Source: CAYRAV01 sp964422365 (lineage in GTDB: Bacteria; Bacillota; Clostridia; Lachnospirales; Lachnospiraceae). From it: a stretch of 51,380 nt of DNA. Position numbers and translations under genes: made by a program. Where the stretch lies: positions 1 through 51,380 of the forward strand of contig CAYRAV010000015.1 in assembly GCA_964422365.1 (NCBI GenBank), given 5' to 3'. The notes under the pieces are model-generated. The model made no database searches, was not told where the DNA came from, and saw only the letters and a program-made list of their open reading frames with translations. Shown here in pieces: positions 7,658-17,171 of this stretch (position 1 is the stretch's first letter; each line of letters opens with the position of its first letter).

Positions 7658-8665
7658 ATGAACACAAAAAGATTATACAAATTTGATAATGCTCGTTTCT
7701 TTCTAATGTTTTTTGTGATATTAGGACATTTTTTGGAAATTACAAAAGGGTATGGAAACAATACTATTCTTTATCACATCATCTATTCCTTTCATATGCC
7801 TGCTTTTATTTTCATTTCCGGATATTTTGCAAAATACCAGCCTAAAAAAATTATATTTTATTTTATTTTTCCGTATATTATCTTTCAATTCCTATATCAG
7901 TTGTTTGATTTCCAAATATTGAATACCAGCATTGACAAGCAATTGGCTTTTCAATTTACAACTCCATATTGGATTTTGTGGTATTTATTTGTTATGATTT
8001 TGTACTATCTTCTAATTCCATTTATCAATACAGATAAAAATCATATCCAATATATGATATTAGGCAGTTCCATTGTTCTTTCCCTGCTTATTGGATATGA
8101 TGCCAGTATTGGCTATTATCTGTCGCTTTCAAGATTTTTTACATTTCTTCCCTTTTTTGTGTCGGGTTATTATGCAGGACATGACGATACAATCAAAGGC
8201 AGACTGGAACTTTATGCAAAAAAATGGTGGTTTAGAATATTGATTACTGTTGGTATCTGCTTTGCTTGTTTTTATATCTGGAACAGCAAAAACATCACTG
8301 CTTCTGTGTTGTATGGCTCCTGCTCCTATGCCGCTGCAGACTATGGAATTTTCACGAAATTAATGTTATTGATTATTGCATTTCTCTGGACAGCCTTTCT
8401 TTTCTTTATTCTTTTCAATACAAATAAGAAAATTTTTCTGATCAGCCATATAGGAAGTAATACATTTCCAATATTTTTATTGCATGGATTTTTTATAAAA
8501 TTAATTGAAAAATCTGATTTTCTTACACATGCTTCTACTGGAAATTTGTTGTGGGTATTTCTATTTACTTTTGTTATTATGATTTTATTGGGTAACTCTC
8601 TTTGCGCTTCTGTTTTCCATATACTTTTTATGGATAACCTGATTGTGAGAGTACTAAAAAAATAG
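7658..8665 (+). CDS. Acyltransferase-3 family membrane protein
   Basis: A 335-residue integral membrane protein of the acyltransferase-3 (OafA/NodX-like) family, which O-acetylates or otherwise acylates cell-surface glycans and other envelope molecules. The N-terminus has the family pattern: DNARFFLMFFVILGHFLE (catalytic-site His in the GH pair), then a HIIYSFHMPAFIFISGYF segment. About ten hydrophobic segments follow. The ATG at 7658 has AAGGAGG eight bases upstream; the open frame extends to 7535 but has no better ribosome-binding site. It is the only plus-strand gene in the window and stands alone between two minus-strand units, with its own terminator. The acceptor is unknown. Confidence 0.85.
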   Translation: MNTKRLYKFDNARFFLMFFVILGHFLEITKGYGNNTILYHIIYSFHMPAFIFISGYFAKYQPKKIIFYFIFPYIIFQFLYQLFDFQILNTSIDKQLAFQFTTPYWILWYLFVMILYYLLIPFINTDKNHIQYMILGSSIVLSLLIGYDASIGYYLSLSRFFTFLPFFVSGYYAGHDDTIKGRLELYAKKWWFRILITVGICFACFYIWNSKNITASVLYGSCSYAAADYGIFTKLMLLIIAFLWTAFLFFILFNTNKKIFLISHIGSNTFPIFLLHGFFIKLIEKSDFLTHASTGNLLWVFLFTFVIMILLGNSLCASVFHILFMDNLIVRVLKK

Positions 8666-8683
8666 ACCATACATTTACAAATG

Positions 8684-8713
8684 CAGGTACAGCAGTCTGT
8701 ACTTGGGGTTTTT
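8684..8713 (+). terminator. Rho-independent terminator of the acyltransferase gene
   Basis: Stem CAGGTACAG / CTGTACTTG (nine pairs including one G-T) around the loop CAGT, followed by GGG and five T. It lies 18 bases past the stop codon. Confidence 0.75.
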
Positions 8714-8788
8714 GAGATAGTGTATCAGGAAAATAGGAAAATTCAACTGCCAGTTCCTTAATATCCATAAAGCGGGACTAGATCTTCA

Positions 8789-11700
8789 CTACATCTGGAA
8801 GAAATCCATAAATGACATCTGATTTGACTGTGGCAAATCTCCTAATAATCCTAAATCTGCCATTAAATCTACTACTGTTCCACTGACTTTACATCTTTGT
8901 TTAAAATCATCTCTAGATAAAAATTTCCCCTGGCTTACTGCTTCTACTACTGCATCTGCTGCCTTATCTCCCAAACCGTCTATGGTACTTAATGATGGCA
9001 TTAATTTGCCATCTATAATCTGAAAATGATGCGCTTTTGCCGTATATATGTCAATTGGTACAAATTCAAATCCTCTGGCATACATTTCCTGCACAATACG
9101 CATATCCTTCATGGTATCTTCTTCTTTTTTGGTCAATTCATTAGAGCGTCTTTTATAATTAGCCATGTGATACTCTAATCGTTCCCTTCCAAGGCACATA
9201 AGTTCATAGTTAAATGAGGAAGCACGGATGCTAAAAAATGCTGCATAATATGCCAGCGGGTAATACACTTTAAAATATGCAATCCGAAATGCCATCATAA
9301 CATAAGCAGCCGCATGTGCTTTTGGAAACATATATTTGATGCGTTTACATGATTCTATATACCAGTCAGGCACTCCCGCTTCTGTCATCGCCTCCTCCAT
9401 ATGAGGCTGCAGCCCTTTTCCTTTACGGACACTTTCCATAATTTTAAATGCAAGACCATTTTCCACTCCTGCATGAATCAGATAGGTCATGATATCATCA
9501 CGGGTACAAATTGCAGTGGACAGGGTACAGTCTCCATTTTGAATAAAATATTGGGCATTATTTAACCACACATCCGTTCCATGTGATAACCCCGAAATAC
9601 GCACTAAATCAGAGAATGTCTTTGGTTTGGTATCCCGAAGCATCTGCATAACAAAATCTGTTCCAAATTCCGGCACTCCAAGACTTCCTAAATCACATCC
9701 TCCCAAATCATCAGGTGTAAGTTTCAATGCACGCAGATTCTCGAACAATGATAACACCATTTCATCGTCTAAGCGGATGGTTTGAGCATCAATACCTGTT
9801 AAATCCTCTAACATACGAATCATGGTAGGATCATCGTGTCCGAGTATATCCAGCTTCAACAGATTGTGATCAATAGAATGGTAATCAAAATGAGTGGTTA
9901 TGGTTGTTGTTGTCATATCATTTGCCGGACGCTGTACGGGAGTAAAAGAATAAATCTCCTCTCCATGAGGAAGAACAACAATACCACCAGGATGCTGTCC
10001 TGTGGTTCTTCTTACACCTACACAGCCTGATGCAATACGCTCAATCTCTGCACGCCTTTTATGAATCCCATGCTCCTCGTAATATTTCCATACATAGCCA
10101 TAAGCTGTTTTTTCTGCCAGTGTGCCAATGGTTCCTGCACGGAAAGTATGTCCTTTTCCAAATAATACTTCTGTATAATCATGTGCCTGTGCCTGATATT
10201 CTCCTGAAAAGTTAAGGTCAATATCCGGTTCTTTATCTCCATAGAAACCAAGAAATGTTTCAAACGGAATCTCATGGCCGTCTTTGCAAAGTGGTTTCCC
10301 GCAAACCGGACAGTCCTTATCCGGCATATCACATCCCGATTTTCCTGCAAATTCCTTTACCTCCTCCGAATCAAAATCCGAATAAAAACAGTTAGAACAG
10401 TAATAATGGGCAGGCAGCGGATTCACTTCTGTAATTCCTGACATAGTAGCCACAAAAGAGGAACCCACAGAACCTCGTGAACCTACCAGATAACCATCAT
10501 CATTTGATTTCCATACCAGTTTCTGAGCAATAATATACATTACAGCAAATCCATTACCAATAATGGATTTTAATTCTTTTTCCAATCTTGCCTCTACCGG
10601 TTCGGGAAGGTCTGGCCCATACATAGAGTGTGCCTTATCATAACAGATTTTTCTTAAATCTTCTGCTGAATTTTCAATTACAGGAGGACACTTATCAGGA
10701 CGGACGGGGGATATTTTCTCTATCATATCTGCAATTTTGTTTGTATTGGTAATTACAATCTCCTCCGCTTTTTCTTTTCCTAAATAAGCAAATTCCTGCA
10801 GCATTTCCTCTGTAGTTCTCAGATATAACGGTGGCTGCAAATCTGCATCTGAAAACCCTTTTCCTGCCATAATAACCCTTCTATATATCTCATCTTCAGG
10901 ATCTAGAAAATGTACATCGCATGTAGCAACTACGGGTTTGTGGTATTCTTCTCCTAAATTTACAATTTTTCGGTTGATCTCTTTTAAATCTTCTTCATCT
11001 TTAATATCATATTTATCTTCCCGAATCATAAATTGGTTATTGCCTAATGGCTGTATCTCCAGATAATCATAAAAATTTACCAGCCGGGCAATCTCTTCCT
11101 TTGGCTGATTTCTCAAAATTGCCTGATACAATTCTCCCGCTTCGCAGGCAGAGCCTACTAAAAGTCCCTCCCTGTATTCCTGCAGCACACTTTTCGGAAT
11201 CCTTGGGCGTCTTGCATAATAATCAATATGGGAATAAGAAATCAAACGGTACAGGTTTACTCGTCCCACTTCGTTTTTTGCTAAGATAATTCCATGATAA
11301 GTGGGCATTTTTTTAATCATCTCTTTTGACATCTTACTCATTTTATTTAAGGCATCTAATGTATCTACTTCTTTTTCCTTCAGCATCTCTATAAATTTTA
11401 CAAATATCTCTGCTGTTGCACCTGCATCATCTACTGCACGGTGATGATTTTCCAAAGAGATTCCCAATGCTTTTGCTACAATATTTAATTTGAATTTATT
11501 AAGCTGGGGCAGCAGAATTCTTGCCATAGACACAGTATCCACCACTGTAAAATCTGTTTCTATCCCCTGTACTTGTGCTTTCTTATTGATAAATCCCACA
11601 TCAAAAGATGCATTATGTGCCACCAAAACACAGTCTTTGCAGAATTCCAGAAATTGCGGCAATATTACATCTATCTTAGGATACTCCATTACCATCTGAT

Positions 11701-13216
11701 CTGTAATACCTGTAAGCTGTTCAATTTCATAAGGAATTGGAATATCAGGATTAATAAATGTACTGTACTTGTCTACAATCTTTCCATTTATCACCTTTAC
11801 GGCACCAATTTCAATAATCTGGTCGTTAACTGGTCCAAAACCGGTTGTTTCAATATCGAATACCACACATGGAGAATCCAAACTTTGTCCTTTGCTGTTT
11901 TCCACAATATCTTTCAAATCATCTACAAAATATGCCTCTACACCATATAATATTTTAAAATCATCCTCTTTATCAATGGCATGATTGGCATCTGTAAATG
12001 CCTGCACCACACCATGATCTGTAATGGCAATTGCAGGATGTCCCCAAGCTTTTGCACGTTTTACCAACGTTTTTACATCCACTACTGCATCCATATCACT
12101 CATCAATGTATGGGCATGTAATTCCACTCTCTTCTTAAGTGCCTCATCTTTTCTTGTCACAGTAAAATCAATCATCTTCTTAATGCCGGCTACAGAACCA
12201 ATACTAATCTCATGATCATAACGGTCCATGACCGCCATTCCTTTTAATTTAATAAAATTTCCTTTTTTAATGGCACCTTGTATCTCTTCTAGCTGCTCTT
12301 TTTTGATAAACAATTTTACAGAGATCGTATCTGTAAAATCAGTTACATTAAAAATAATAATATACTTTTCATTTCTGATTTCGCGTTCTTCATAACTTAA
12401 TATTTTTCCATGAATTACGACTTCTCCAATCTCATCTAATATTTCTGAAATTGGTATTGTCTCTCCATCAAAATTTCTTCCATAAATAATATCAGGATCC
12501 TCTGGTAATTTTCTATATGCCTGCTTTTTCTTATAATCAAACTGTTTTTTCTCTGTTTTATTTTCAACTGCTTTCATTCTGGCTGCTTTGCCTGTGGAAC
12601 TGCCATTCATTACAGTTTCCCTTAAAGAATATTCCGCCTGACTCCCTTGATTCTCTTCTTTTGTTTTATGTTCCATAACAATAGACCGGGAAATAATCAA
12701 TGGCTCTTCTTCTTTTTGCTCTACTGGATAATATTCAAACACAATCTGTATCTCAAAACCAAAACGCTCTTTTAACATGAGTTCTAATCGTCTTTTTAAC
12801 TCTTTTTCCCGTCTTTGATACATAAAATTTTCCTCACAGCGAATGTACCATTTATTTTCTTCAAATTGAAATTCCTGTTTCTTTAACATATTGTAATCTA
12901 GAATACTTTCTTCTTTTAATTCTTCTAATATGCTGTCAATATACATGTCTACTAATTTTTCAGGTGTATACTGGGCAGATAAATCATAATTTTGTTCGAA
13001 GATAATATCCTCCATAACTTCACCAAACATCTGCTTTTTCATCTGATATTCCAATTTTCTTAAATCTTTCCGCTGCAGTAAATGATTACTTTGAATAAAA
13101 ATACGAATTTGATGCTTTGATTTTGAAGCCACTATTTTCTTTACATCTACATCCTGAAATAATAATTGTATTTCCTGCCCTACTTCCAGCCGATCAAATG
13201 CTTCAAAAAACAGCAT
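8789..13216 (-). CDS. polC: DNA polymerase III alpha subunit, Gram-positive PolC type
   Basis: Replicative polymerase of low-GC Gram-positives with built-in proofreading. Domain order is as expected: an N-terminal domain, an OB-fold (about 255-340), the first half of the PHP domain (VELHAHTLMSDMD near 363), an inserted DEDDh 3'-5' exonuclease (VVFDIETTGFGP near 452), the second PHP half, a zinc-binding motif with CSNC and CPVC pairs near 945-980, and the polymerase catalytic motif PDIDLNFSGEYQ near 1000. The start is the ATG at 13216 because AGGAG lies seven bases upstream; the longer frame begins at 13237. At 1475 aa it is near the usual size. It follows ispG after about 110 bases on the same strand, a common order in Clostridia. 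Confidence 0.98.
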   Translation of the reverse strand: MLFFEAFDRLEVGQEIQLLFQDVDVKKIVASKSKHQIRIFIQSNHLLQRKDLRKLEYQMKKQMFGEVMEDIIFEQNYDLSAQYTPEKLVDMYIDSILEELKEESILDYNMLKKQEFQFEENKWYIRCEENFMYQRREKELKRRLELMLKERFGFEIQIVFEYYPVEQKEEEPLIISRSIVMEHKTKEENQGSQAEYSLRETVMNGSSTGKAARMKAVENKTEKKQFDYKKKQAYRKLPEDPDIIYGRNFDGETIPISEILDEIGEVVIHGKILSYEEREIRNEKYIIIFNVTDFTDTISVKLFIKKEQLEEIQGAIKKGNFIKLKGMAVMDRYDHEISIGSVAGIKKMIDFTVTRKDEALKKRVELHAHTLMSDMDAVVDVKTLVKRAKAWGHPAIAITDHGVVQAFTDANHAIDKEDDFKILYGVEAYFVDDLKDIVENSKGQSLDSPCVVFDIETTGFGPVNDQIIEIGAVKVINGKIVDKYSTFINPDIPIPYEIEQLTGITDQMVMEYPKIDVILPQFLEFCKDCVLVAHNASFDVGFINKKAQVQGIETDFTVVDTVSMARILLPQLNKFKLNIVAKALGISLENHHRAVDDAGATAEIFVKFIEMLKEKEVDTLDALNKMSKMSKEMIKKMPTYHGIILAKNEVGRVNLYRLISYSHIDYYARRPRIPKSVLQEYREGLLVGSACEAGELYQAILRNQPKEEIARLVNFYDYLEIQPLGNNQFMIREDKYDIKDEEDLKEINRKIVNLGEEYHKPVVATCDVHFLDPEDEIYRRVIMAGKGFSDADLQPPLYLRTTEEMLQEFAYLGKEKAEEIVITNTNKIADMIEKISPVRPDKCPPVIENSAEDLRKICYDKAHSMYGPDLPEPVEARLEKELKSIIGNGFAVMYIIAQKLVWKSNDDGYLVGSRGSVGSSFVATMSGITEVNPLPAHYYCSNCFYSDFDSEEVKEFAGKSGCDMPDKDCPVCGKPLCKDGHEIPFETFLGFYGDKEPDIDLNFSGEYQAQAHDYTEVLFGKGHTFRAGTIGTLAEKTAYGYVWKYYEEHGIHKRRAEIERIASGCVGVRRTTGQHPGGIVVLPHGEEIYSFTPVQRPANDMTTTTITTHFDYHSIDHNLLKLDILGHDDPTMIRMLEDLTGIDAQTIRLDDEMVLSLFENLRALKLTPDDLGGCDLGSLGVPEFGTDFVMQMLRDTKPKTFSDLVRISGLSHGTDVWLNNAQYFIQNGDCTLSTAICTRDDIMTYLIHAGVENGLAFKIMESVRKGKGLQPHMEEAMTEAGVPDWYIESCKRIKYMFPKAHAAAYVMMAFRIAYFKVYYPLAYYAAFFSIRASSFNYELMCLGRERLEYHMANYKRRSNELTKKEEDTMKDMRIVQEMYARGFEFVPIDIYTAKAHHFQIIDGKLMPSLSTIDGLGDKAADAVVEAVSQGKFLSRDDFKQRCKVSGTVVDLMADLGLLGDLPQSNQMSFMDFFQM

Positions 13217-13247
13217 ATGAATTCTCCTTTCCTTCATTGTATGACTA

Positions 13248-13294
13248 TAGGTAATTGTGAAACTCTAGATACCCTTGATTTTCGCAATTACCTA
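13248..13294 (-). other. Long hairpin between ispG and polC
   Basis: TAGGTAATTGTGAAA (13248-13262) pairs with TTTCGCAATTACCTA (13280-13294): 15 pairs with a single wobble and a 17-base loop. No T-run follows in the direction of transcription, so it is not a standard terminator. It could be an RNA processing or stability element setting the relative levels of the two genes. Confidence 0.6.
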
Positions 13295-13328
13295 ATTGTA
13301 TGGCTAAATTGCAAATAATTGTATATTA

Positions 13329-14390
13329 CTATTTTGCATTTTTATAGTGTAGTATTTCTTCTCTTAAGGCTTCTAACAATTGATCTTCCGGTAATTTTTT
13401 AATAATTTCACCTTTTCTGATTAACAATCCTTCTCCTTTTCCCCCTGCTATTCCAAGATCAGCTTCTTTTGCCTCTCCCGGACCATTTACAACACATCCC
13501 ATGACTGCCACTTTTAATTCCATATCGATATCTTTTACCATATCTTCTACTTTCTGTGCCAGCCCAATTAAATCAATTTGTGTTCTTCCACAAGTGGGAC
13601 AGGATACCACTTCGATACCGCCTTTTCTTAATCCCAGTGTTTTTAAAATCAATTTTGCTGATTTGATTTCTTCAATCGGGTCACCTGTCAGAGACACACG
13701 AATGGTATTTCCGATTCCCTGATATAAAATATTCCCAAGCCCAATAGCAGATTTTATGTTTCCTGAAAATACGGTTCCTGATTCTGTAATACCAACATGC
13801 AATGGATATTTTGTTTTCTGTGCAATCAATTCATGTGCTCTGATACACATCAATACATCAGAGGATTTAATACTGATTACCAGATTGTCATAGCCTAAAT
13901 CTTCAATTATTTTTACTTTATCCAGTGCACTTTCTACAATACCTTCTGCCGTAACCCCATTGTACTTTTCTATCAGGTGTTTTTCTAATGAACCACTGTT
14001 TACACCAACCCTGATTGGAATTTCTCTTTCCTTTGCTGCCTCTACTACTGCTTTTACCCTATCAGTATCTCCAATATTTCCCGGATTGATTCTAATCTTA
14101 TCTGCCCCATGCTCCATAGCTGCCAATGCAAGGCGATAGTCAAAATGAATATCTGCTACCAATGGAATGTGAATCTGTTTTTTTATTTCCTCAATTGCTT
14201 TGGCTGCCTCGATTGTTGGTACTGCCACACGGATAATATCGCAGCCTGCTGCTTCTAGTCTTAAAATCTGTGTTATGGTTGCCTTTGCATCTTCTGTTTT
14301 TGTATTTGCCATAGATTGAATGGCGATAGGATACTCTCCACCGATTGCTGTTGCACCAATATGTACAACCTTTGTATCTGTTCTCAACAT
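13329..14390 (-). CDS. ispG: 4-hydroxy-3-methylbut-2-enyl diphosphate synthase (IspG/GcpE)
   Basis: Penultimate enzyme of the MEP isoprenoid pathway; it converts MEcPP to HMBPP using a 4Fe-4S cluster. The N-terminal TIM-barrel part shows IGGEYPIAIQSMANTKTED and later VADIHFDYRLAL. The C-terminal part carries the cluster ligands in SCPTCGRTQIDL and AVMGCVVNGPGEAKEADLG. The ATG at 14390 gives 353 residues, the usual length; a TTG at 14399 is the alternative and neither has a clear ribosome-binding site. In related genomes it normally follows rseP directly, so the 11-kb block upstream looks inserted. Confidence 0.97.
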   Translation of the reverse strand: MLRTDTKVVHIGATAIGGEYPIAIQSMANTKTEDAKATITQILRLEAAGCDIIRVAVPTIEAAKAIEEIKKQIHIPLVADIHFDYRLALAAMEHGADKIRINPGNIGDTDRVKAVVEAAKEREIPIRVGVNSGSLEKHLIEKYNGVTAEGIVESALDKVKIIEDLGYDNLVISIKSSDVLMCIRAHELIAQKTKYPLHVGITESGTVFSGNIKSAIGLGNILYQGIGNTIRVSLTGDPIEEIKSAKLILKTLGLRKGGIEVVSCPTCGRTQIDLIGLAQKVEDMVKDIDMELKVAVMGCVVNGPGEAKEADLGIAGGKGEGLLIRKGEIIKKLPEDQLLEALREEILHYKNAK

Positions 14391-14410
14391 ATTTATCAAG
14401 GTCTGTGCAC

Positions 14411-14435
14411 GAAGCCGGAATCACGCACATCCCCA
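14411..14435. repeat. Island-border sequence, ispG side
   Basis: GAAGCCGGAATCACGCACAT followed by CCCCA resembles 25754-25779 at the other end of the defence island (GAAGCCGGAA, a divergent centre of similar length, then ATCCCCA). The similarity continues weakly into a pyrimidine-rich run on both sides. It may be a remnant of a duplication made when the island entered. Confidence 0.35.
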
Positions 14436-14474
14436 TCCTCCCTTCTTTAAAATAGAATCCATTTTTTAACAGCA

Positions 14475-14505
14475 AATCGCCAAAAGACTTTTTCTCTTGG
14501 CGATT
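14475..14505. other. Inverted repeat in the MerR-ispG gap
   Basis: AATCGCCAA and TTGGCGATT form a perfect nine-pair stem with a 13-base loop. There is no T-run on either side. It may be a weak terminator or processing hairpin. A second dyad, TAACCTG / CAGGTTA, lies at about 14656-14683. Nothing else is visible in 14391-14679. Confidence 0.4.
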
Positions 14506-14679
14506 GTAGATTATATAATTTCAATTATCTCAAAGCGTTTTGTAACCCTTTTTGTCCTGTTACTATTATAAAATAGTCTGGCGGTTTTCGCAACCGGAAA
14601 TGTTCTTTCGTTTCTGCATTTTATTTTGAACAACATGTAACCCTCTATAACCTGCATTATCATTAAGCCAGGTTATCTA

Positions 14680-15522
14680 TTATTTGTAAAATGTTTCTAT
14701 GGCTTGTATAAAAAACTGTGCTGCTCCGTCACCGTATTTTTCATCTATATTCACTTTGATTCGCTCATCGCGGTATGTCTGTGCAAGGGAAAGCATCATT
14801 CCCTTTTCATCTTTCACTTGACAAAGCTGTTTCATAACAAAACCGTATTCTCCAATGATTTCCTTTACTTCAAAGGAATCTATAGAACAATTCCGCTTGC
14901 TGGCTAATTTTTCTAAAATGGCATCCATACGTTTCTGGCAGCTTTTTGCAACCTCTTTGCTGATAGGATTTTTTACAACAGCAAGATAATCTTCCTTCCC
15001 GCCAAACCATTCCACCATTTTCTGATAGCGTTTCTGCATATCCTCACTAGAAACGGTCTTAATATAATGCTCCTGCCACTGCGCCAGTCCGCCAAATTCA
15101 TCTATAGCTGTTCTTTTGAGTTCTTCCGGCATATGGTCTATCATTGCCTGAAACATTCCTTCTATCTCTGTCTTGTTAAAAATTGCAAAATCCATCTTAT
15201 TGTCTCCTTTCAGAATATCATCAATACTTGCAACCAGATGCTCCATTCTCTCAATTTTTGCTGTAAGCATCTTCCGCTGCATTTGTAATATATGGTTTCT
15301 GTCAAGAGCAGGATTTTCCATAACCGCCTTGATTTCTTTCAAAGGAATATCAAACTCACGAAAGAACAATATTTGCTGCAACTGTTCCAGAGCCTTATCG
15401 TCATAAAGCCTGTATCCGGCATCACTCTTATCTGTTGGTTTCAGTAAACCGATTTCATCATAATAGTGAAGCGTGCGCACGCTGATACCTGTAATATTTG
15501 AAATTTCCTTTACTGTCCTCAT
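14680..15522 (-). CDS. MerR-family regulator with TipAS-type ligand domain
   Basis: A 280-residue regulator. Residues 1-70 form the MerR winged helix (VKEISNITGISVRTLHYYDE, then GLLKPTDKSDAGYRLYDD), followed by a dimerisation coiled coil. The C-terminal half has the helical TipAS pattern, including EFGGLAQWQEHYIKT and a C-terminal FFIQAIETFYK. TipA-like proteins bind thiopeptides or other hydrophobic drugs and activate promoters with long spacers. The ATG at 15522 has GGAGG upstream. Its own promoter carries the expected 19-base spacer. No efflux or resistance gene lies beside it, so it may control only itself here or act elsewhere. It is the last gene of the inserted block. Confidence 0.9.
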   Translation of the reverse strand: MRTVKEISNITGISVRTLHYYDEIGLLKPTDKSDAGYRLYDDKALEQLQQILFFREFDIPLKEIKAVMENPALDRNHILQMQRKMLTAKIERMEHLVASIDDILKGDNKMDFAIFNKTEIEGMFQAMIDHMPEELKRTAIDEFGGLAQWQEHYIKTVSSEDMQKRYQKMVEWFGGKEDYLAVVKNPISKEVAKSCQKRMDAILEKLASKRNCSIDSFEVKEIIGEYGFVMKQLCQVKDEKGMMLSLAQTYRDERIKVNIDEKYGDGAAQFFIQAIETFYK

Positions 15523-15552
15523 TGCGTCAGCCCTCCTGTTCTTGATAATACC

Positions 15553-15583
15553 ATCATAAGCTATGACGCTCCGTAAGAGTCAA
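15553..15583 (-). promoter_or_regulatory. MerR-type promoter with 19-base spacer
   Basis: The minus strand has TTGACT (15578-15583), 19 bases, then TATGAT (15553-15558). The spacer holds an imperfect dyad (TGAC...GTCA at its ends). A 19-base spacer with a central dyad is the hallmark of promoters activated by MerR proteins, so the downstream merR-like gene is probably autoregulated. Confidence 0.75.
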
Positions 15584-15598
15584 TGGATTTTTTAATTT

Positions 15599-16897
15599 TT
15601 AACCCTTTAATTTACTATCAATCTTATACCAGTGTTTTTTCACTTGATTTCTAATATCACTTACAAGCATCTCACTCTTACTAAATATACCATCAGCTTT
15701 ATATGCATATGTAAGAAAATTTCCATGATCTTTAGAGTACCTGCTTGCTCCTAAATGTGTATATGATTTATAAATTGCTTTCTTTCCTGCAATAAAAGCC
15801 TTTTCATCAATATTTTCTTTTACCCTCTTAATTTTTCTATATGCTCTGCAATAAAATTTGAATAAACTCTTATCCCTTATATGAACCATTTTCCCATTAA
15901 ATGTAAATCCAAGATAATTAACAAGATTACTTTGACCCTTTATCTTTTCTATGGTGCCATTTTCGTAGAAAAAATGCTCTGTTTTATCCTCATTCAATTC
16001 AAGATTAGGAATTTCATTTCTGACACTGTATATGAATTTGGCAATCTTTTCATTTTTACCATTTTTAATATCTTCGCCAGTCATCGGAACAACCATTATA
16101 ATATCATCACAATACCGCCTATACATTCCTTTTTGAGATGTAATAAAGTCATTTATTTTTTTATCAAAATCAATCATATAAACATTAGCATATACTGCAC
16201 TTATAGATGACCCTTGCGGAATCTGATAGTCTTTCAAATTTTTATACAAGTGTCCTTTCTTAAACTTATGGAATTCTGCTGTGTCAAAATACTTATCCAT
16301 ATTCCTCATGTCTCTTCTCAGCTTGCCTTTTTCATCCTCTATATCATCTGCTTCAATATAAGAAAATTGAGTTATATTCTTGAATATAGCATAATCTGCA
16401 GCATCTAATGATTGTTTTTTTGTTACGCATTTTATTTTTTCTTTCAAATACTTATGATTAAGTTTGTCAAAAAACTTACTAAAATCGCCAACAAAAATAT
16501 ATGCTGAATTACATTTTACAATAAATTCAAATACTTCCTTAGCAAAATCAATATTACATTTTCCCGGAGTACAATTTCTATATGCAGTGGATACTCGATT
16601 CGTTCCATGATTTTTCACATAATCGTTATATCTGTTATTAAGTCGATTACCATAGTATTCGTATATAAATCTATCTATATGAGCAGCATAATAAATATCT
16701 CTTTCTTTAGATTTAATATATTTATTTCCCACAGCATCATTAGTGTATTTACTACAATCTATTTGAAAGTGAATAAATGGATAAAAGCCATGCTTTGCTA
16801 CCCAATTAATATTTTGAACTCTTTTCTTGTAATCTGTATGATGCTTCTTTACATCTAAGTGTGTATAAAATTTATCTTTATATATTTCTCTACTCAT
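15599..16897 (-). CDS. Defence-type reverse transcriptase (DRT2/UG2-like)
   Basis: A 432-residue single-domain reverse transcriptase. The catalytic motif is RRYCDDIIMV (near residue 262), with the first catalytic Asp in VGDFSKFFDKLNH (near 136). Other motifs are IPQGSSISAVYANVYM (motif B) and VNYLGFTF. It lacks the maturase domain of group II introns and the VTG/NAXXH signatures of retrons. A YCDD box, this size and a structured RNA directly upstream fit the DRT2 group, whose enzyme copies its own ncRNA repeatedly into concatemeric cDNA encoding a toxic repeat protein during phage infection; DRT9/UG28 is the main alternative. The start is ATG 16897, with AGGAG seven bases upstream. It is preceded by the hsdR gene and followed by the MerR gene. 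Confidence 0.88.
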   Translation of the reverse strand: MSREIYKDKFYTHLDVKKHHTDYKKRVQNINWVAKHGFYPFIHFQIDCSKYTNDAVGNKYIKSKERDIYYAAHIDRFIYEYYGNRLNNRYNDYVKNHGTNRVSTAYRNCTPGKCNIDFAKEVFEFIVKCNSAYIFVGDFSKFFDKLNHKYLKEKIKCVTKKQSLDAADYAIFKNITQFSYIEADDIEDEKGKLRRDMRNMDKYFDTAEFHKFKKGHLYKNLKDYQIPQGSSISAVYANVYMIDFDKKINDFITSQKGMYRRYCDDIIMVVPMTGEDIKNGKNEKIAKFIYSVRNEIPNLELNEDKTEHFFYENGTIEKIKGQSNLVNYLGFTFNGKMVHIRDKSLFKFYCRAYRKIKRVKENIDEKAFIAGKKAIYKSYTHLGASRYSKDHGNFLTYAYKADGIFSKSEMLVSDIRNQVKKHWYKIDSKLKG

Positions 16898-16911
16898 ATT
16901 TTCTCCTAAAA

Positions 16912-17171
16912 GCTTACTGACCAACGACCGGTAGATATCTATTATCAGTAAGCATTAAAATCAATTGGACCTTGTTCTCACAAGGAACTCTACCATACCT
17001 CATTTACGATGTGTTGTATAATATCATTAACAGCTACTTTAATTCACTGGTAATAGGAGGTTATACAATGGACAATATTATTCTTTATATTATCAACTGT
17101 ACACTATTAATTCTGGTCAAGAACGTTCTTGACATAGAATACATAATACCCTTATAGCCATTTCTATAAGG
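16912..17171 (-). ncRNA. Structured RNA upstream of the reverse transcriptase (putative template ncRNA)
   Basis: About 260 bases with no ordinary gene and a dense series of helices (minus-strand sense). In order: CCTTATAG/CTATAAGG (17171-17150); an 18-base palindrome GTCAAGAACGTTCTTGAC (17133-17116) enclosed by ATTCT/AGAAT; GATAATAT/ATATTGTC (17094-17071); TTGTATAA/TTATACAA (17068-17061 with 17021-17014); CCTTGT-GAGA-ACAAGG with a GNRA loop (16985-16970); and GCTTACTGA/TCAGTAAGC (16953-16945 with 16920-16912), ending just before the RT ribosome-binding site. DRT2 loci carry an RNA of about 280 bases in this position. A weak promoter (TGGACT, 16 bases, TATGAG at 17210-17183) could start it near 17178. 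Ends are approximate. Confidence 0.7.
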
